Source of the DNA: Chryseobacterium sp. 18061
Lineage (GTDB): Bacteria; Pseudomonadota; Gammaproteobacteria; Enterobacterales; Enterobacteriaceae
Direction of reading: 5' to 3'
Assembly: GCA_902706205.1 (NCBI GenBank)
Contig: CACSKA010000003.1
Span: forward strand, 434,001 to 498,000
Length of the DNA: 64,000 nt
Shown: one piece after another, positions 27,352 through 37,345 of the stretch
Position numbering within the stretch: the stretch's first letter is position 1
Layout: each line of letters begins with the position of its first letter
Program-made: the position numbers and the translations under genes
Notes under the pieces: model-generated
The model's input: only the letters and a program-made list of their open reading frames with translations
Told to the model about the DNA's origin: nothing
The model's database searches: none

Positions 27352-27998
27352 TATCGAATCCCCTTTGGTGTCAGGACAATCTGCAGTCTGTGCAGTAACC
27401 AGTCGAGCACAATAGCCAGCAGGCAAATCATTAACGCTCCGGCAATTAACATACGAATATCACTCCCACCAATGCCGTTCAGCAGTAGCAGGCCAAGGCC
27501 CCCCGCGCCGATAACCGCGGCAATCGCCATGACGCCGATGTTCATCACTACCGCAGTACGGATGCCGCCGAAAATTACCGGAAGCGCCATCGGGATCTCC
27601 ACCCAGCGCAGACGCTGCCAGAAGGTCATGCCAATCCCACGGCCGGCTTCACGCAGCCCCGGCGGCAGATTATCGAGCGCGGTATGAGTGTTACGCACAA
27701 TAGGCAGCAGTGAATAAAGGAACACCGCGGTGATGGCAGGTAAGGCGCCAATACCCTGACCGATCAGCGAAAACAGGGGGATCATCAGGCCAAACAGCGC
27801 AATCGACGGAATGGTCAGCAAAATGGTCGTCAGGCCCAAAATCGGCGTTGCCAGCCATTTGTGACGCACAATCAGAATTCCCAGCGGCACGCCGATGATG
27901 ATTGCCAGCCCAACGGCGAGCAGAACCAGCCACAGATGCTGCCAGGTCAGTGTCGCCAGATAACTCCAGTTATCAATCATATAGTGAATCGTATCCAT
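27351..27998 (-). CDS. osmW: OsmU osmoprotectant importer, permease (OsmW)
   Basis: 215 aa, five to six membrane helices, with the binding-protein-dependent permease EAA loop (REAGRGIGMTFWQRLRWVEIP, in part, about residues 115-135) that docks on OsmV. Paired with a second permease, OsmY, as in OpuB/OpuC-type systems. 9 bases separate it from osmX. Confidence 0.9.
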   Translation of the reverse strand: MDTIHYMIDNWSYLATLTWQHLWLVLLAVGLAIIIGVPLGILIVRHKWLATPILGLTTILLTIPSIALFGLMIPLFSLIGQGIGALPAITAVFLYSLLPIVRNTHTALDNLPPGLREAGRGIGMTFWQRLRWVEIPMALPVIFGGIRTAVVMNIGVMAIAAVIGAGGLGLLLLNGIGGSDIRMLIAGALMICLLAIVLDWLLHRLQIVLTPKGIR

Positions 27999-28007
27999 GA
28001 CGCCTCC

Positions 28008-28910
28008 TTATTCCAGGCCTTTGCTGTGCAGGAAGTCCCGCGCAACCTGTTGTGGCGACTGGTGATCGATATCCACGCGTTTGTTCAGCTCGGTGATCAC
28101 CTCGTTATTCAGCAGACCGGAAAGCGTGTTCATCGCCTCTTCAAGACCCGGGTTTGCTTCCAGCGTGTCCTTACGCACCACCGGCGTCACGGCGTAGCTT
28201 GGGAAGAAACCTTTGTCATCTTTCAGCACTTTGAGGTCGAAGCCTTTCACGCGGCCATCCGTGGTGTAAACCAGACCGGCATCGACGAACCCGTCACGCA
28301 CGGCGTTGTACACAAGGCCTGGGTCCATCTGACGAATTTGCGGGCGGTCGAGCGGCATGTTATAGGTCTGCTGCAACGGTTTCATCCCGTCACTGCGACC
28401 GGCGAATTCCAAATCCAGACCCAGCAACCAGTTGTGTTTCGGGTCGGTCTGACGAATGTGTTCAAGCTTTGCTACCATTTCCGACATGGTGTTGATGTTT
28501 TCCGCTTCGGCGCGTTTACGCTGCATTGCAAAGGCGTAAGTGTTGTTCATGTCTGCTGGTTTAAGCCATATCAGGCCGAGCTTTTCATCGAGGCGTTTTA
28601 CGGTGTCGTAAGACTCCTGGGGAGACATGCGCTTATTGATGTGGTTGAAGATGATGAGGGAGGTGCCGGTGTATTCCCAGGTCATGTCAATTTGCTTGTT
28701 GATCATGGCGTTACGGGAAATTACGGTCGCAATGTTGGTTTTCGGCTGAACCTGGAAACCTTTCTTGCGCAGATACTGTACAGTCATGGCGGACAAAATA
28801 TGCTGTTCGGTAAAGCTCTTGGTCGCCAGAATGATCGGGGCCGCGTTGGCCTGACCGGCAACCATCGCCAGCGCAGCGGCGGCGATAAACAGACGTTTCA
28901 ATCGTCTCAT
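28008..28910 (-). CDS. osmX: OsmU periplasmic substrate-binding protein (OsmX)
   Basis: 300 aa, AGGAG 6 bases before the ATG. Signal peptide [20 protein letters not shown] ending ANA. OpuAC-type fold with [16 protein letters not shown] near residue 28, the typical start of glycine-betaine/choline-binding lobes. In Salmonella OsmU takes up glycine betaine and choline-O-sulfate under osmotic stress; the same ligands are likely here, by homology. Confidence 0.9.
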   Translation of the reverse strand: MRRLKRLFIAAAALAMVAGQANAAPIILATKSFTEQHILSAMTVQYLRKKGFQVQPKTNIATVISRNAMINKQIDMTWEYTGTSLIIFNHINKRMSPQESYDTVKRLDEKLGLIWLKPADMNNTYAFAMQRKRAEAENINTMSEMVAKLEHIRQTDPKHNWLLGLDLEFAGRSDGMKPLQQTYNMPLDRPQIRQMDPGLVYNAVRDGFVDAGLVYTTDGRVKGFDLKVLKDDKGFFPSYAVTPVVRKDTLEANPGLEEAMNTLSGLLNNEVITELNKRVDIDHQSPQQVARDFLHSKGLE

Positions 28911-28929
28911 GGAATGCTCCTGATTATTG

Positions 28930-29643
28930 TTATTCGGCGGTATGCGGGCTGAGTATGCGTCCCAGACCCGCCAACAGCGTGTCGAGGATCAGGGCGAAGA
29001 GGGCCGTCGCGACCGCGCCGAGGATAAGCGTCGGGAAGTCGTTCAGGTAAATGCCCGGGAAGATAAGCTCGCCGTAGCTGCTGGCGCCAATCAAGAATGC
29101 CAGCGGCGCGGTACCGACGTTAATCGCGGTGGCGATGCGAATACCTGAGAGCATCACCGGCCAGGCGTTAGGAATTTCCACCTGCCACAAACGCTGCATT
29201 TTGGTCATGCCAATACCGTTCGCTGCTTCCAGCAGAGAGGCCGGTACTGAACACAAGCCTGAGTAGGTATTACGCACAATCGGCAGCAGCGACGCCAGAA
29301 ACAGCGCCACAATTGCGGGTTTATCGCCGATGCCGACAATCACCATCGCTAACGCCAGCACCGCAAGCGGCGGCAGGGTGTTACCGATGTTGAAAATTTG
29401 CATCACATATTCGGCGATACCGCGTGCGGCAGGACGGCTCAGCAGAATGCCGCTTGGGATACCTACCAGGAGTGCGAAGAACATTGAGGAGAACACCAGG
29501 ATCAGGTGCTGTTGTCCGAGATAGACTAAATCAACCTGGCGAGAGCGGATTGTCTCAAGGCCGATTCCCCACGTGAGTAATGCCAGGACCGCGATAATCG
29601 CGCCTATAAACAACAGCGCGCGGGTCAGTAAAGAGTTGTGCAT
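28930..29643 (-). CDS. osmY: OsmU osmoprotectant importer, second permease (OsmY of OsmU)
   Basis: 237 aa from ATG 29643 (AGGGAG 10 bases before); the earlier ATG at 29667 has no RBS. Permease EAA-type loop [20 protein letters not shown] (about residues 135-155). First gene of the operon osmY-osmX-osmW-osmV. The name follows the Salmonella osmU nomenclature and is unrelated to the E. coli periplasmic OsmY. Confidence 0.85.
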   Translation of the reverse strand: MHNSLLTRALLFIGAIIAVLALLTWGIGLETIRSRQVDLVYLGQQHLILVFSSMFFALLVGIPSGILLSRPAARGIAEYVMQIFNIGNTLPPLAVLALAMVIVGIGDKPAIVALFLASLLPIVRNTYSGLCSVPASLLEAANGIGMTKMQRLWQVEIPNAWPVMLSGIRIATAINVGTAPLAFLIGASSYGELIFPGIYLNDFPTLILGAVATALFALILDTLLAGLGRILSPHTAE

Positions 29644-29925
29644 TGCAGTGTGTCTCCCTGTGTGCATGCGTTATTGCAACGACGTTGCTTGTTGTTGCTT
29701 GTTGTTATGCCATGTTCCGGCAGGGTTTAAGACCTATAGCAAGCGCTTGGGAAGGATTCCAGAAGAGGGACGAATTAAGTGACGGGGTCAGGTTTTGTAA
29801 ACAAGGTGTTACGCCTTATGACGTAAAGGCTGAGCGGTAAAAGACCAGAAAAGTCCTAAAACGAAGCGGGGTAAGTGACGTTGTCACAAATGATGGTTTT
29901 GCAGGTGTCTGAAATTTAAGTTAAG

Positions 29926-29947
29926 TCACCCGCCGGGCGGCGGGTGA
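29926..29947 (-). terminator. Hairpin after dmsD
   Basis: TCACCCGCC-GCCC-GGCGGGTGA, a perfect 9-bp stem 8 bases beyond the dmsD stop, followed on the minus strand by an AT-rich stretch (CTTAACTTAAATTTC) but no clean U tract. Confidence 0.7.
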
Positions 29948-29954
29948 TAACGGC

Positions 29955-30569
29955 TTAGCGATAGAGTTTTTTATCGGCAACCGGAGACAGCAGTTCAGTC
30001 TGCCAGAAAGCCAGCGTCTGCTGTGCCAGCTCGCCGAGCGAACGGTAAAAAGGATGCTCAGCGTGGGCAATAAACTCTTCCAGGAAACGACCCGACCACG
30101 GCAACAGGTGCCAGCCCAACAGCTGCTGCCACTCTTCGTCGCGGTTGTTCTCTTTGAGCCAGGCCGCCAGCATCAGCAGGGTACCGAAATGATCTTCCGG
30201 CTCATTCTGTTGCGCTTCAAAGGCGATTCCTTTCTCACGCATCCACTGGCGCAGGACGAGCGTGGAATCACCAAACAGAACATTTTCGCGATCCAGCCAA
30301 ACCGAACCCCACGGCGGCGCGGGTAGTGCGTATGGGCCGACGAAAAGACGTTGAAACGCTTCGCTGAGCGGCTCATCTGACGCGACCTGAAAACTGTCTA
30401 CCAGTTCCGGTTTGAAAGGAATGGACTCCGGCCACTGCTGCGCCCAACTTCCGTCACGGAAGGCGGCGATCAGCGGGGCGATGTTTTCGCTCTGCGGGTC
30501 ATAATAGAACAGTCCACCCAGCACGCGGCCAGTGATGGCGATGGCTTCAACGAAGCGCGGTTGATTCAT
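29955..30569 (-). CDS. dmsD: Tat proofreading chaperone DmsD
   Basis: 204 aa TorD-family chaperone, matching E. coli DmsD (LFVGPYALPAPPWGSVWLDRE, in part, about residues 70-90; EPEDHFG near 122). It binds twin-arginine leaders of DMSO-reductase-type subunits before export. Here its obvious client is the adjacent YnfE, whose gene ends 145 bases upstream on the same strand. Confidence 0.95.
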   Translation of the reverse strand: MNQPRFVEAIAITGRVLGGLFYYDPQSENIAPLIAAFRDGSWAQQWPESIPFKPELVDSFQVASDEPLSEAFQRLFVGPYALPAPPWGSVWLDRENVLFGDSTLVLRQWMREKGIAFEAQQNEPEDHFGTLLMLAAWLKENNRDEEWQQLLGWHLLPWSGRFLEEFIAHAEHPFYRSLGELAQQTLAFWQTELLSPVADKKLYR

Positions 30570-30660
30570 AACAGTTTCCTTGCTACGGCGGGGTTTACAC
30601 GCCGGTTATTTTCTATTTTCATCAATGATGCATTCGAGCGAAAGGGCTCGTAATTTAATG

Positions 30661-30682
30661 GGCCTACAACTCAATGTAGGCC
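30661..30682 (-). terminator. Perfect hairpin between ynfE and dmsD
   Basis: GGCCTACA-TTGAGT-TGTAGGCC on the minus strand, 8-bp perfect stem in the 145-base gap. The following CATTAAATTACG lacks a U tract. It may partly separate ynfE from dmsD. Confidence 0.6.
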
Positions 30683-30714
30683 TGGTAATCGTGGTGACAA
30701 CACGGCGGGCAAAC

Positions 30715-33159
30715 TTACACCTTCTCGATTTGTACCAGATTAGTATGCTGCGGGTTACCTTTCGCCAGCGGCGACGGACGGTGTGTGGTCAGCGTATTGA
30801 TGCATGACCCATGATCGATTCGGTCCCCGTTCATACTGGCATCATGCCACGCGCCCTGGCCCATTGCGCTTACACCCGGCATGATGCGTGGGGTGACTTT
30901 CGCCTCGATGCGCAACTCGCCGCGATCGTTAAAGACCCGCACCATATCACCGCTGTGAATACCCCGTTTGGCGGCGTCCACTGGGTTAAGCCACACTTCC
31001 TGACGACAGGCGGCTTTCAGCACGTCGACGTTACCATAGCTAGAGTGCGTGCGGGCTTTATAATGGAAGCCAAACAGCTGCAGCGGGAAGGTGTCGCGCT
31101 GTGGCGCATCCCAGCCGTCAAACGTTGAGGCGTACACCGGCAGCGGGCTGATAGTGTCATCTTTTTCCAGCTCCCAGCTTTCGGCGATGCTGGCCAGTTG
31201 TGCCGAGTAAATTTCAATTTTACCCGACGGCGTTTTCAGCGGGTTGGTGTCCGGATCTTTACGAAAATCTTTATACGCCACGAAATGGCCGTTAGGATCT
31301 TTGCGTTTGTAAATTCCCATCGCTTTCAGCGCGTCATAAGAAGGGAGCTCCGGGTCTTTAGCGAGCATTTTGGCGTACAGAAATTGCAGCCATTCCGCCT
31401 GGGTGCGCCCCTCTGTAAATTTCTGCAGTATGTCCGGCCCGAGGCGTTTTGCTACTTCGCTCATGATCCAGTAAATTGGTTTGCGTTCGAATTTCGCACG
31501 TGTAGCAGGCTGGATGAAGATCAGATAACCCATATTACCCGCGTAATCATTAGGAATGATGTCTTCCTGCTCCACGGTCATTAGGTCCGGTAGCAGCAGG
31601 TCAGCGTATTTTGCCGAGGCGGTCATAAAGTTTTCGATGACCACGATCATTTCGCATTTTTTATCATCCTGAAGAATGTCGTGGGTGCGGTTAATCTGCG
31701 AATGTTGGTTGATTATAGTGTTGCCAGCGTAGTTCCAGATGAATTTAATCGGCACATCCAGCTTATCTTTACCGCGGACACCGTCACGGATGGCGGTCAT
31801 TTCTGTGCCACGTTCAATGGCGTCGGTCCAGGTGAAACAGGAGATAGCGGTTTTCACCGGGTTTTGCAGCACCGGCATACGTTCAATGGTGATGGTATAG
31901 GTGGATTCACGTGCGCCACTGTTGCCGCCGTTAATGCCGACGTTGCCAGTCAGAATTGGCAGCATCGCGATAGCCCGCGCCGTCAGTTCACCGTTGGCCT
32001 GGCGCTGTGGGCCCCAGCCCTGGCAGATATACGCAGGTTTCGCCGTCCCGATCTCACGCGCCAGTTTGATGATTTTATCCGCTGGGATCCCGGTAATACG
32101 TGAGGCCCATTCCGGCGTTTTAGCGGTGGCGTCGTCGCCATGACCGAGAATATACGCCTTATAATGCCCATTGGCGGGGGCGCCTTCCGGCAGCGTTTTT
32201 TCATCGTAGCCGACGCAGTATTTGTCGAGGAACGGCTGGTCGACGAGATTTTCGTCAATCAACACCCACGCGATGCCCGCCACTAACGCGGCGTCTGTAC
32301 CTGGGCGAATTGGCACCCATTCGTCTTCGCGCCCGGCGGCTGTGTCGGTATAGCGCGGATCGATGACGATCATTCTGGCGTTCGAACGCTCGCGGGCCTG
32401 TTCCAGATACCAGGTAATGCCGCCGCCGCTCATGCGGGTTTCTGCCGGGTTGTTACCGAACATCACCACCAGCTGACTGTTCTCGATATCGGAGGTGCTG
32501 TTGCCTTCGTTCGAACCATAGGTATAGGGCATGGCACAGGCAATCTGTGCGGTACTGTAAGTACCATAGTGACTGAGAAAACCGCCGTAGCAGTTCATCA
32601 GACGGGCCACCAAAGAGGCATAAGGCGAAGAGCGTGTAATATTGCCGCCCACAATCCCGGAGGTGTAGTTAATGTAAACGGCCTCGTTGCCGTACTCTTT
32701 CACTACATGCTTTAGGCTGTCGGTCAGCATATCGAGCGCTTCCGGCCAACTGATACGTTCGAACTTGCCTTCTCCGCGTTTGCCGACGCGCTTCATCGGG
32801 TAATTCAGGCGTTCCGGGTGATTGATACGGCGGCGAATAGAGCGCCCGCGCAGACAGGCGCGCACCTGGTGATCGCCGTAGATGTCATGGCCGGTATTGT
32901 CGGTTTCGACCCAGTATACTTCGTCGTCGCGTACGTGTAGACGCAGGGCGCAGCGACTACCGCAGTTTACCGAACAGGCGCCCCAGACCACTTTGTCATC
33001 AGGCTGTGTGGCCTGTTGAACAGCGGCGGCTGCACTTTTCAGGGTAAAGGGAAGTGAAATTCCACTGGCGGCGAGGGCCATAGAACCAATAGCAGTGGAT
33101 TTGATCAGGCTGCGGCGGCTTATTCCGCCGGGGTGTACATGCTGTTCATTATCAGACAT
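30715..33159 (-). CDS. ynfE: DMSO-reductase-family molybdoenzyme catalytic subunit YnfE
   Basis: 814 aa, full length. Tat motif SRRSLIK at residues 14-20 followed by a hydrophobic leader; 4Fe-4S (FS0) cysteines in CSVNCGSRC near residue 60 and the fourth in RACLRG; bis-MGD-binding domains follow. Very close to E. coli YnfE, a periplasmic reductase implicated in selenate/DMSO-type reduction. Unusual: no ynfF, ynfG (Fe-S) or ynfH (membrane anchor) genes follow, so its electron partner is not encoded in this window. Confidence 0.95.
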   Translation of the reverse strand: MSDNEQHVHPGGISRRSLIKSTAIGSMALAASGISLPFTLKSAAAAVQQATQPDDKVVWGACSVNCGSRCALRLHVRDDEVYWVETDNTGHDIYGDHQVRACLRGRSIRRRINHPERLNYPMKRVGKRGEGKFERISWPEALDMLTDSLKHVVKEYGNEAVYINYTSGIVGGNITRSSPYASLVARLMNCYGGFLSHYGTYSTAQIACAMPYTYGSNEGNSTSDIENSQLVVMFGNNPAETRMSGGGITWYLEQARERSNARMIVIDPRYTDTAAGREDEWVPIRPGTDAALVAGIAWVLIDENLVDQPFLDKYCVGYDEKTLPEGAPANGHYKAYILGHGDDATAKTPEWASRITGIPADKIIKLAREIGTAKPAYICQGWGPQRQANGELTARAIAMLPILTGNVGINGGNSGARESTYTITIERMPVLQNPVKTAISCFTWTDAIERGTEMTAIRDGVRGKDKLDVPIKFIWNYAGNTIINQHSQINRTHDILQDDKKCEMIVVIENFMTASAKYADLLLPDLMTVEQEDIIPNDYAGNMGYLIFIQPATRAKFERKPIYWIMSEVAKRLGPDILQKFTEGRTQAEWLQFLYAKMLAKDPELPSYDALKAMGIYKRKDPNGHFVAYKDFRKDPDTNPLKTPSGKIEIYSAQLASIAESWELEKDDTISPLPVYASTFDGWDAPQRDTFPLQLFGFHYKARTHSSYGNVDVLKAACRQEVWLNPVDAAKRGIHSGDMVRVFNDRGELRIEAKVTPRIMPGVSAMGQGAWHDASMNGDRIDHGSCINTLTTHRPSPLAKGNPQHTNLVQIEKV

Positions 33160-33291
33160 CGCTCACTCCATTTTTATTTATGCACCGGACGCGCAGCCCG
33201 ACTTTTGATGGAGGGATGTTACTTACTTAGAGGTATAGAGATATTATCCCCGGTCAATACAGGGATAATATCTTTCGTGTGAAGGCGAAGA

Positions 33292-33549
33292 CTACTGCTG
33301 ATCGTTGCCGTTGCGGGTGTAGAGAATTTTGAAGGTGTCGTTGGCGCAATGCCCGACTACCTGTGCATCCGGCCGGTCAGCCTGGTCGTTCGGCACAATA
33401 TTCAACGTAAACCCGGATTCTGGCACACCGTTGGTCACTATTTTCTGCTGGATATCATCCTTAACTCGCTCGCAGGACTCCGGGGCAGCCGCAAAAGCTG
33501 GCATCGCGCCGGCCAGTAACAGTGCAAATAGCCAGTGAGTCTTTTTCAT
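33292..33549 (-). CDS. ynfD: DUF1161 periplasmic protein YnfD
   Basis: 85 aa from ATG 33549, with AGGAG 6 bases before. Signal peptide MKKTHWLFALLLAGAMPAF ending AFA-A; mature part contains SCERVKDDIQQKI and VVGHCANDTFKILYTR, with two cysteines likely to form a disulfide. Same position as ynfD in E. coli, upstream of ynfE and divergent from ynfC. Function unknown. Confidence 0.85.
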   Translation of the reverse strand: MKKTHWLFALLLAGAMPAFAAAPESCERVKDDIQQKIVTNGVPESGFTLNIVPNDQADRPDAQVVGHCANDTFKILYTRNGNDQQ

Positions 33550-33653
33550 ACGCATCTCCTTGTCGCTATGGTGAGATAAAAGCATAGCACCCATAGTGTA
33601 AATCGCTGTATTTGCTAATATGATTGAGAAAATTCTACCGTAAAGGACAGTCT

Positions 33654-34364
33654 GTGAAGAAACTGCTGTTTATGGTGCCGCTTATCAGCGTGCTCACCGC
33701 CTGCGATAACGCCTCAACACCGGTTGCCTTTACGCCGGAAATGGCGAGTTTTTCCAATGAATTTGATTTCGATCCTTTGCGGGGGCCGGTTAAAGACTTC
33801 AGTCAGACGCTGATGAACGAGAAGGGCGAAGTAACCAAACGCGTTAGCGCCAGACTCTCGCAGGAAGGCTGTTTTGATTTGATTGAACTGCATGATCTGG
33901 AGAATAACGCCGGTGCGACGCTGGTACTCTACGCGAACTATTACGTCGACGGCACCACCCAGCAAAAGCGTATTTTGTTGCAAGGGAAATGCCAGTTAGC
34001 GGGAATGCCTGCCGCCGGAATGAGCTGGGACACTGACGATAACGGCTTTGTTGTAGCCGCACACGGGAAAGCATTAAGCGTAGATTATCAATATGATAGT
34101 GAAGGTTATCCGTTAGGGAAAACCTCAACCAGTGGTAATGAAACGCTGAAAATAGTGGCGACGCCACCGAAAGATGCCCGTAAGAAACTCGATTACACTG
34201 CGGTCAGCATTCTGAATGACAAAACCATCGGCAATGTGGTGCAAACCTGTGATTACGACCGACACGACAACCCGCTGAGCTGCGAGTTGCAGATTGTAGA
34301 TGACAGCGTAACGCCGCCAGTGACCCGGCGCTACACCATCAAAAATACCATCGAGTACTACTGA
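33654..34364 (+). CDS. ynfC: Lipoprotein YnfC
   Basis: 236 aa from GTG 33654 (AGGA upstream; the frame's earlier ATG at 33624 would break the signal sequence). Lipobox VLTAC at about residues 15-19 with +2 Asp, which predicts inner-membrane retention. Conserved core [20 protein letters not shown] as in E. coli YnfC. Its stop overlaps the speG stop region by 7 bases in convergent orientation. Role unknown. Confidence 0.92.
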   Translation: MKKLLFMVPLISVLTACDNASTPVAFTPEMASFSNEFDFDPLRGPVKDFSQTLMNEKGEVTKRVSARLSQEGCFDLIELHDLENNAGATLVLYANYYVDGTTQQKRILLQGKCQLAGMPAAGMSWDTDDNGFVVAAHGKALSVDYQYDSEGYPLGKTSTSGNETLKIVATPPKDARKKLDYTAVSILNDKTIGNVVQTCDYDRHDNPLSCELQIVDDSVTPPVTRRYTIKNTIEYY

Positions 34365-34912
34365 GCCGTCGGCTTAAGCAATGTGTGTGTTTTGTGTTTT
34401 GGCAGATATTGATTCTGGAACAGACACATACGAATGGTATTGCGGTATTCGCCGTTAATGAAGAACTCATGGATGAGTTCGCCTTCCACCTGGAAACCGA
34501 GTTTGCGATAAATGTGGATCGCCTTTTCGTTTTCGGTATCGACAATCAAATACAGCTTGTAAAGGTTCAGCACCATAAAGCCGTAGTCCATCGCCAGTAT
34601 CGCTGCTTTTGTCGCCAGCCCTTTACCCTGATAGTCCGGGGAAATAATAATCTGAAATTCTGCACGGCGGTGAACGTGGTTAATTTCCACTAATTCAACG
34701 AGGCCAGCCTTCTCGCCGTCGCATTCGATAACAAAGCGGCGTTCGCTCTGATCGTGAATATGTTTGTCGTACAGGTCAGAAAGCTCAACGAAGGCTTCGT
34801 ATGGCTCTTCGAACCAATAACGCATAACGCTGGCGTTATTATCCAGCTGGTGAACAAAGCGCAGATCCTCGCGTTCCAGAGGGCGCAGCTTAACGGCATA
34901 AGCATTGGCCAT
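34358..34912 (-). CDS. speG: Spermidine N1-acetyltransferase SpeG
   Basis: 184 aa, GNAT family, near-identical to E. coli SpeG. Acetyl-CoA pyrophosphate loop [14 protein letters not shown] at about residues 92-105; polyamine-site acidic residues in [16 protein letters not shown] near the N-terminus. Acetylates spermidine and spermine to prevent polyamine toxicity, complementing the MdtJI exporter at 13565. Confidence 0.96.
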   Translation of the reverse strand: MANAYAVKLRPLEREDLRFVHQLDNNASVMRYWFEEPYEAFVELSDLYDKHIHDQSERRFVIECDGEKAGLVELVEINHVHRRAEFQIIISPDYQGKGLATKAAILAMDYGFMVLNLYKLYLIVDTENEKAIHIYRKLGFQVEGELIHEFFINGEYRNTIRMCLFQNQYLPKHKTHTLLKPTAQ

Positions 34913-34954
34913 GTGATTTCCTTGAATTGGGTAAGCATGTCAAACGGGGAAGAA

Positions 34955-34972
34955 GGGCGCCTGCAGGCGCCC
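34955..34972 (-). terminator. Palindromic terminator after ynfB
   Basis: GGGCGCCTGCAGGCGCCC, a perfect 18-base palindrome, then TTCTTCCCCGTTTG on the minus strand. Begins 8 bases beyond the ynfB stop. Confidence 0.7.
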
Positions 34973-34979
34973 AACGGTG

Positions 34980-35321
34980 TTACGGAGTAAGAGGTCGACC
35001 GGTCGATCTGTCGAGGCAGCGCAGGGTGTTTGGCTCCCAGTACGCATTCAGATTGGCGCTTTTATCGCATTTATCACGCGTATCAAAAGCGACATCTTTT
35101 TTATCCCACTCTTTTTCAACGCGGGTATTCACTTTCTGACGAAGCGACCGGGTATCGTTCCACTGTTCCTTGTCCATCGCCGCATCTTGTTTGCTCTGCG
35201 CGCTGTCACCGGATTCAATGATGAGCTTGCTGGTTTGCGCAGATGCACTCGCAGTATAAACGATGGCACCCAGCGTCAGCATCGCCGTCAGGCACAGGCG
35301 TTTGCTAAAAGTCACTTTCAT
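34980..35321 (-). CDS. ynfB: DUF1283 secreted protein YnfB
   Basis: 113 aa with a signal peptide ([23 protein letters not shown]) and the conserved mature segment [20 protein letters not shown] (in part) plus [17 protein letters not shown], as in E. coli YnfB. Two cysteines in the C-terminal half. GAAAC-rich leader, RBS AAGGA. Periplasmic; function unknown. Confidence 0.92.
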   Translation of the reverse strand: MKVTFSKRLCLTAMLTLGAIVYTASASAQTSKLIIESGDSAQSKQDAAMDKEQWNDTRSLRQKVNTRVEKEWDKKDVAFDTRDKCDKSANLNAYWEPNTLRCLDRSTGRPLTP

Positions 35322-35425
35322 TGCTGTTTCCTTAAGGGTGTTAAAAACGGTAATCCCACACGCGGAGTTTACACCAACTCCCGCGCAGGGAATACCCGGC
35401 CAGGTTGTCGCTCAGGAAACGTTTC

Positions 35426-35641
35426 TCAGCAGGCACCACTGAGCGTGGTTTTATAAATGCGCACCGCCTCGTTCACGTCCTGGGTTTTGACGGAATTGAT
35501 TTTCAGTCCGTTGACATAGATGTCGTAGCCGTCCTGACTCAGGCGAAAAATAATGGTATCGCCGCGAAAGCGAATAACTTTGTCTTTCACGCCAATACCC
35601 TGACGGCGTAACACCATCTTCGCCATTCTGTCGATACTCAT
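35426..35641 (-). CDS. Small hypothetical protein
   Basis: 71 aa from ATG 35641 (MSIDRMAKMV), with GAGG 9 bases before; the frame extends to ATG 35656 without RBS. Basic N-terminus and an alternating pattern DTIIFRLSQDGYDIYVNGLKI that suggests a small beta-rich fold; ends in a cysteine. Not recognised. An overlapping frame (35451-35663, starting MAIEVQYYEYRQ) shares the region but has a poorer start, so the choice is not fully secure. Confidence 0.55.
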   Translation of the reverse strand: MSIDRMAKMVLRRQGIGVKDKVIRFRGDTIIFRLSQDGYDIYVNGLKINSVKTQDVNEAVRIYKTTLSGAC

Positions 35642-35817
35642 AGTACTGCACCTCAATGGCCATAGGGCTTATCTGGAGAAAAGAGATTCTCCCTTTACTA
35701 AGGTTAATTTATCCTTAAGAACTTTGCTGACAACCGCCTTAAATAATCGTTCCCTTGTATGGCATTTTCCTGAATGTTTCAAAAATGTGATCGTTGTGAA
35801 TTCTCTTGCTGACACTT

Positions 35818-35832
35818 CTTGTATGGTAGTTG
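35818..35832. promoter_or_regulatory. RspR-type box upstream of the ACS transporter
   Basis: CTTGTATGGTAGTTG, identical over 15 bases to the box at 37283-37297 before rspA. Lies 68 bases before the start codon at 35901. Probable operator of the GntR/FCD regulator encoded at 45417 (inference). Confidence 0.6.
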
Positions 35833-35900
35833 CCGGATATAACCTCTAACGGCCCACGCTGGTCTCACGGCGCGTGCGGAAGACTGACCAGGAGTGTTTT

Positions 35901-37184
35901 ATGGCAACTGAAGTAGTGGAACAGGCGGCCCTGGCAAAGCCCGCAAGAATAAAAACGATTCAGACGGTAACGCTGGCGCTGCTGTTTATCGCCGGGATCG
36001 TCAACTTCCTCGATCGTTCTTCATTGAGCGTCGCGGGCGAGGCGATCCGCGGTGAACTGGGTCTGTCGGCCACCGAGTTTGGCGTGCTGCTCTCGGCATT
36101 TTCCCTTTCTTATGGTTTATCGCAACTGCCTGCGGGCATTTTGCTCGACCGGTTCGGGCCACGACTGGTGCTGGGCGCGGGCCTGATTTTCTGGTCGGCG
36201 ATGCAGGCGTTGACCGGAGTAGTGAACTCGTTCAGCCACTTTATCTTTCTGCGGATCGGCCTCGGGATCGGCGAAGCGCCATTTATGCCTGCGGGCGTGA
36301 AATCGATAAGCGACTGGTACGTGCAGAAAGAGCGCGGCACGGCGCTGGGGATTTTTAACTCCTCCACGGTGATTGGGCAAGCCCTCGCACCGCCTGCATT
36401 GGTGGTGATGCAGCTCGCGTGGGGCTGGCGCACCATGTTTGTGGTGATTGGCCTGGCAGGCGTTCTGGTCGGCATTTGCTGGTACGCGTGGTATCGCAAT
36501 CGCGCGCAGTTCGCACTGGACAATACCGAACGCGAATACCTCTCTGCGCCGGACACGCCTCGGCCAAAACTGGCGTTCAGCGAATGGCTGGCGCTGTTTA
36601 AGCGCCGCACCACATGGGGCATGATCTTAGGTTTCTCAGGTGTGAACTACACCGGCTGGCTGTACATCGCCTGGCTACCGGGTTATTTGCAGGCGGAGCA
36701 GGGCTTTAGCCTCGCCAAAACTGGCTGGGTGGCGGCGATCCCGTTCCTGGCCGCAGCGGTCGGGATGTGGACTAATGGCTACGTGGTCGACGCGCTGGCG
36801 CGTCGTGGATACGATCTGGCGAAAACGCGGAAAACAGCCATTGTGCTCGGTCTTACCCTGTCGGCGCTCGGTACGCTGCTGGTGGTGCAGTCTTCTACAC
36901 CAACGCAGGCGGTGGCGTTTATTTCGATGGCGCTGTTCTGCGTACACTTTGCCGGAACCTCCGCCTGGGGGCTGGTGCAGGTCATGGTGGCTGAAACTAA
37001 AGTCGCTTCGGTGGCCGCCATTCAAAACTTCGGTAGCTTCGTGTTTGCCTCGTTTGCACCGATTGTCACCGGCTGGGTGGTAGACACTACGCACTCCTTT
37101 AACCTTGCACTGGTGATTGCCGCCTGCGTCACCTTTACTGGGGCGCTGTGCTACTTCTTCATCGTTAAAGACCGCATCGAATAA
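35901..37184 (+). CDS. ACS-family MFS sugar-acid transporter
   Basis: 428 aa from ATG 35901 (GGAG 6-9 bases before); an earlier in-frame ATG at 35874 lacks an RBS. Twelve membrane segments and anion:cation symporter hallmarks: NFLDRSSLSVA near residue 35, QLPAGILLDRFGPR after TM2, LGIGEAPFMPAG near 135. Closest in style to hexuronate/galactonate transporters. Next to rspAB and carrying the same upstream box, so mannonate, gluconate or a related acid is the likely substrate. Confidence 0.85.
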   Translation: MATEVVEQAALAKPARIKTIQTVTLALLFIAGIVNFLDRSSLSVAGEAIRGELGLSATEFGVLLSAFSLSYGLSQLPAGILLDRFGPRLVLGAGLIFWSAMQALTGVVNSFSHFIFLRIGLGIGEAPFMPAGVKSISDWYVQKERGTALGIFNSSTVIGQALAPPALVVMQLAWGWRTMFVVIGLAGVLVGICWYAWYRNRAQFALDNTEREYLSAPDTPRPKLAFSEWLALFKRRTTWGMILGFSGVNYTGWLYIAWLPGYLQAEQGFSLAKTGWVAAIPFLAAAVGMWTNGYVVDALARRGYDLAKTRKTAIVLGLTLSALGTLLVVQSSTPTQAVAFISMALFCVHFAGTSAWGLVQVMVAETKVASVAAIQNFGSFVFASFAPIVTGWVVDTTHSFNLALVIAACVTFTGALCYFFIVKDRIE

Positions 37185-37282
37185 TCCCTTCATCCTGCCC
37201 GGCTGCATGAAAACGCATCCGGGCTTTCTTGATTTATCCACGCCTTTTTTTGTGATCTGCTGAACTCTTTTTGATCAATATA

Positions 37283-37297
37283 CTTGTATGGTAGTTG
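37283..37297. promoter_or_regulatory. RspR-type box upstream of rspA
   Basis: CTTGTATGGTAGTTG, second identical copy, 48 bases before the rspA ATG. In E. coli YdfH (RspR) represses rspAB from this region, so this is the best candidate operator. Confidence 0.65.
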
Positions 37298-37345
37298 TTG
37301 TGGGCGCTAAATGACGCCATCAACGATGAGCCGTAAGGATCAAAA

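Noticed and set aside
27861..28952. 363-codon plus-strand ORF across osmW/osmX/osmY
   Set aside because: Antisense to three genes with clear ABC-transporter motifs; no RBS or domain.
29684..29703. Tandem 10-bp repeat GTTGCTTGTT x2 upstream of osmY
   Set aside because: Too short and only two copies; no link to a known operator. Probably chance slippage in a T/G-rich segment.
35451..35663. 70-codon minus-strand ORF starting MAIEVQYYEYRQ
   Set aside because: Overlaps the 71-codon frame at 35426-35641, which has better RBS spacing and a more protein-like pattern. Only one is likely real.
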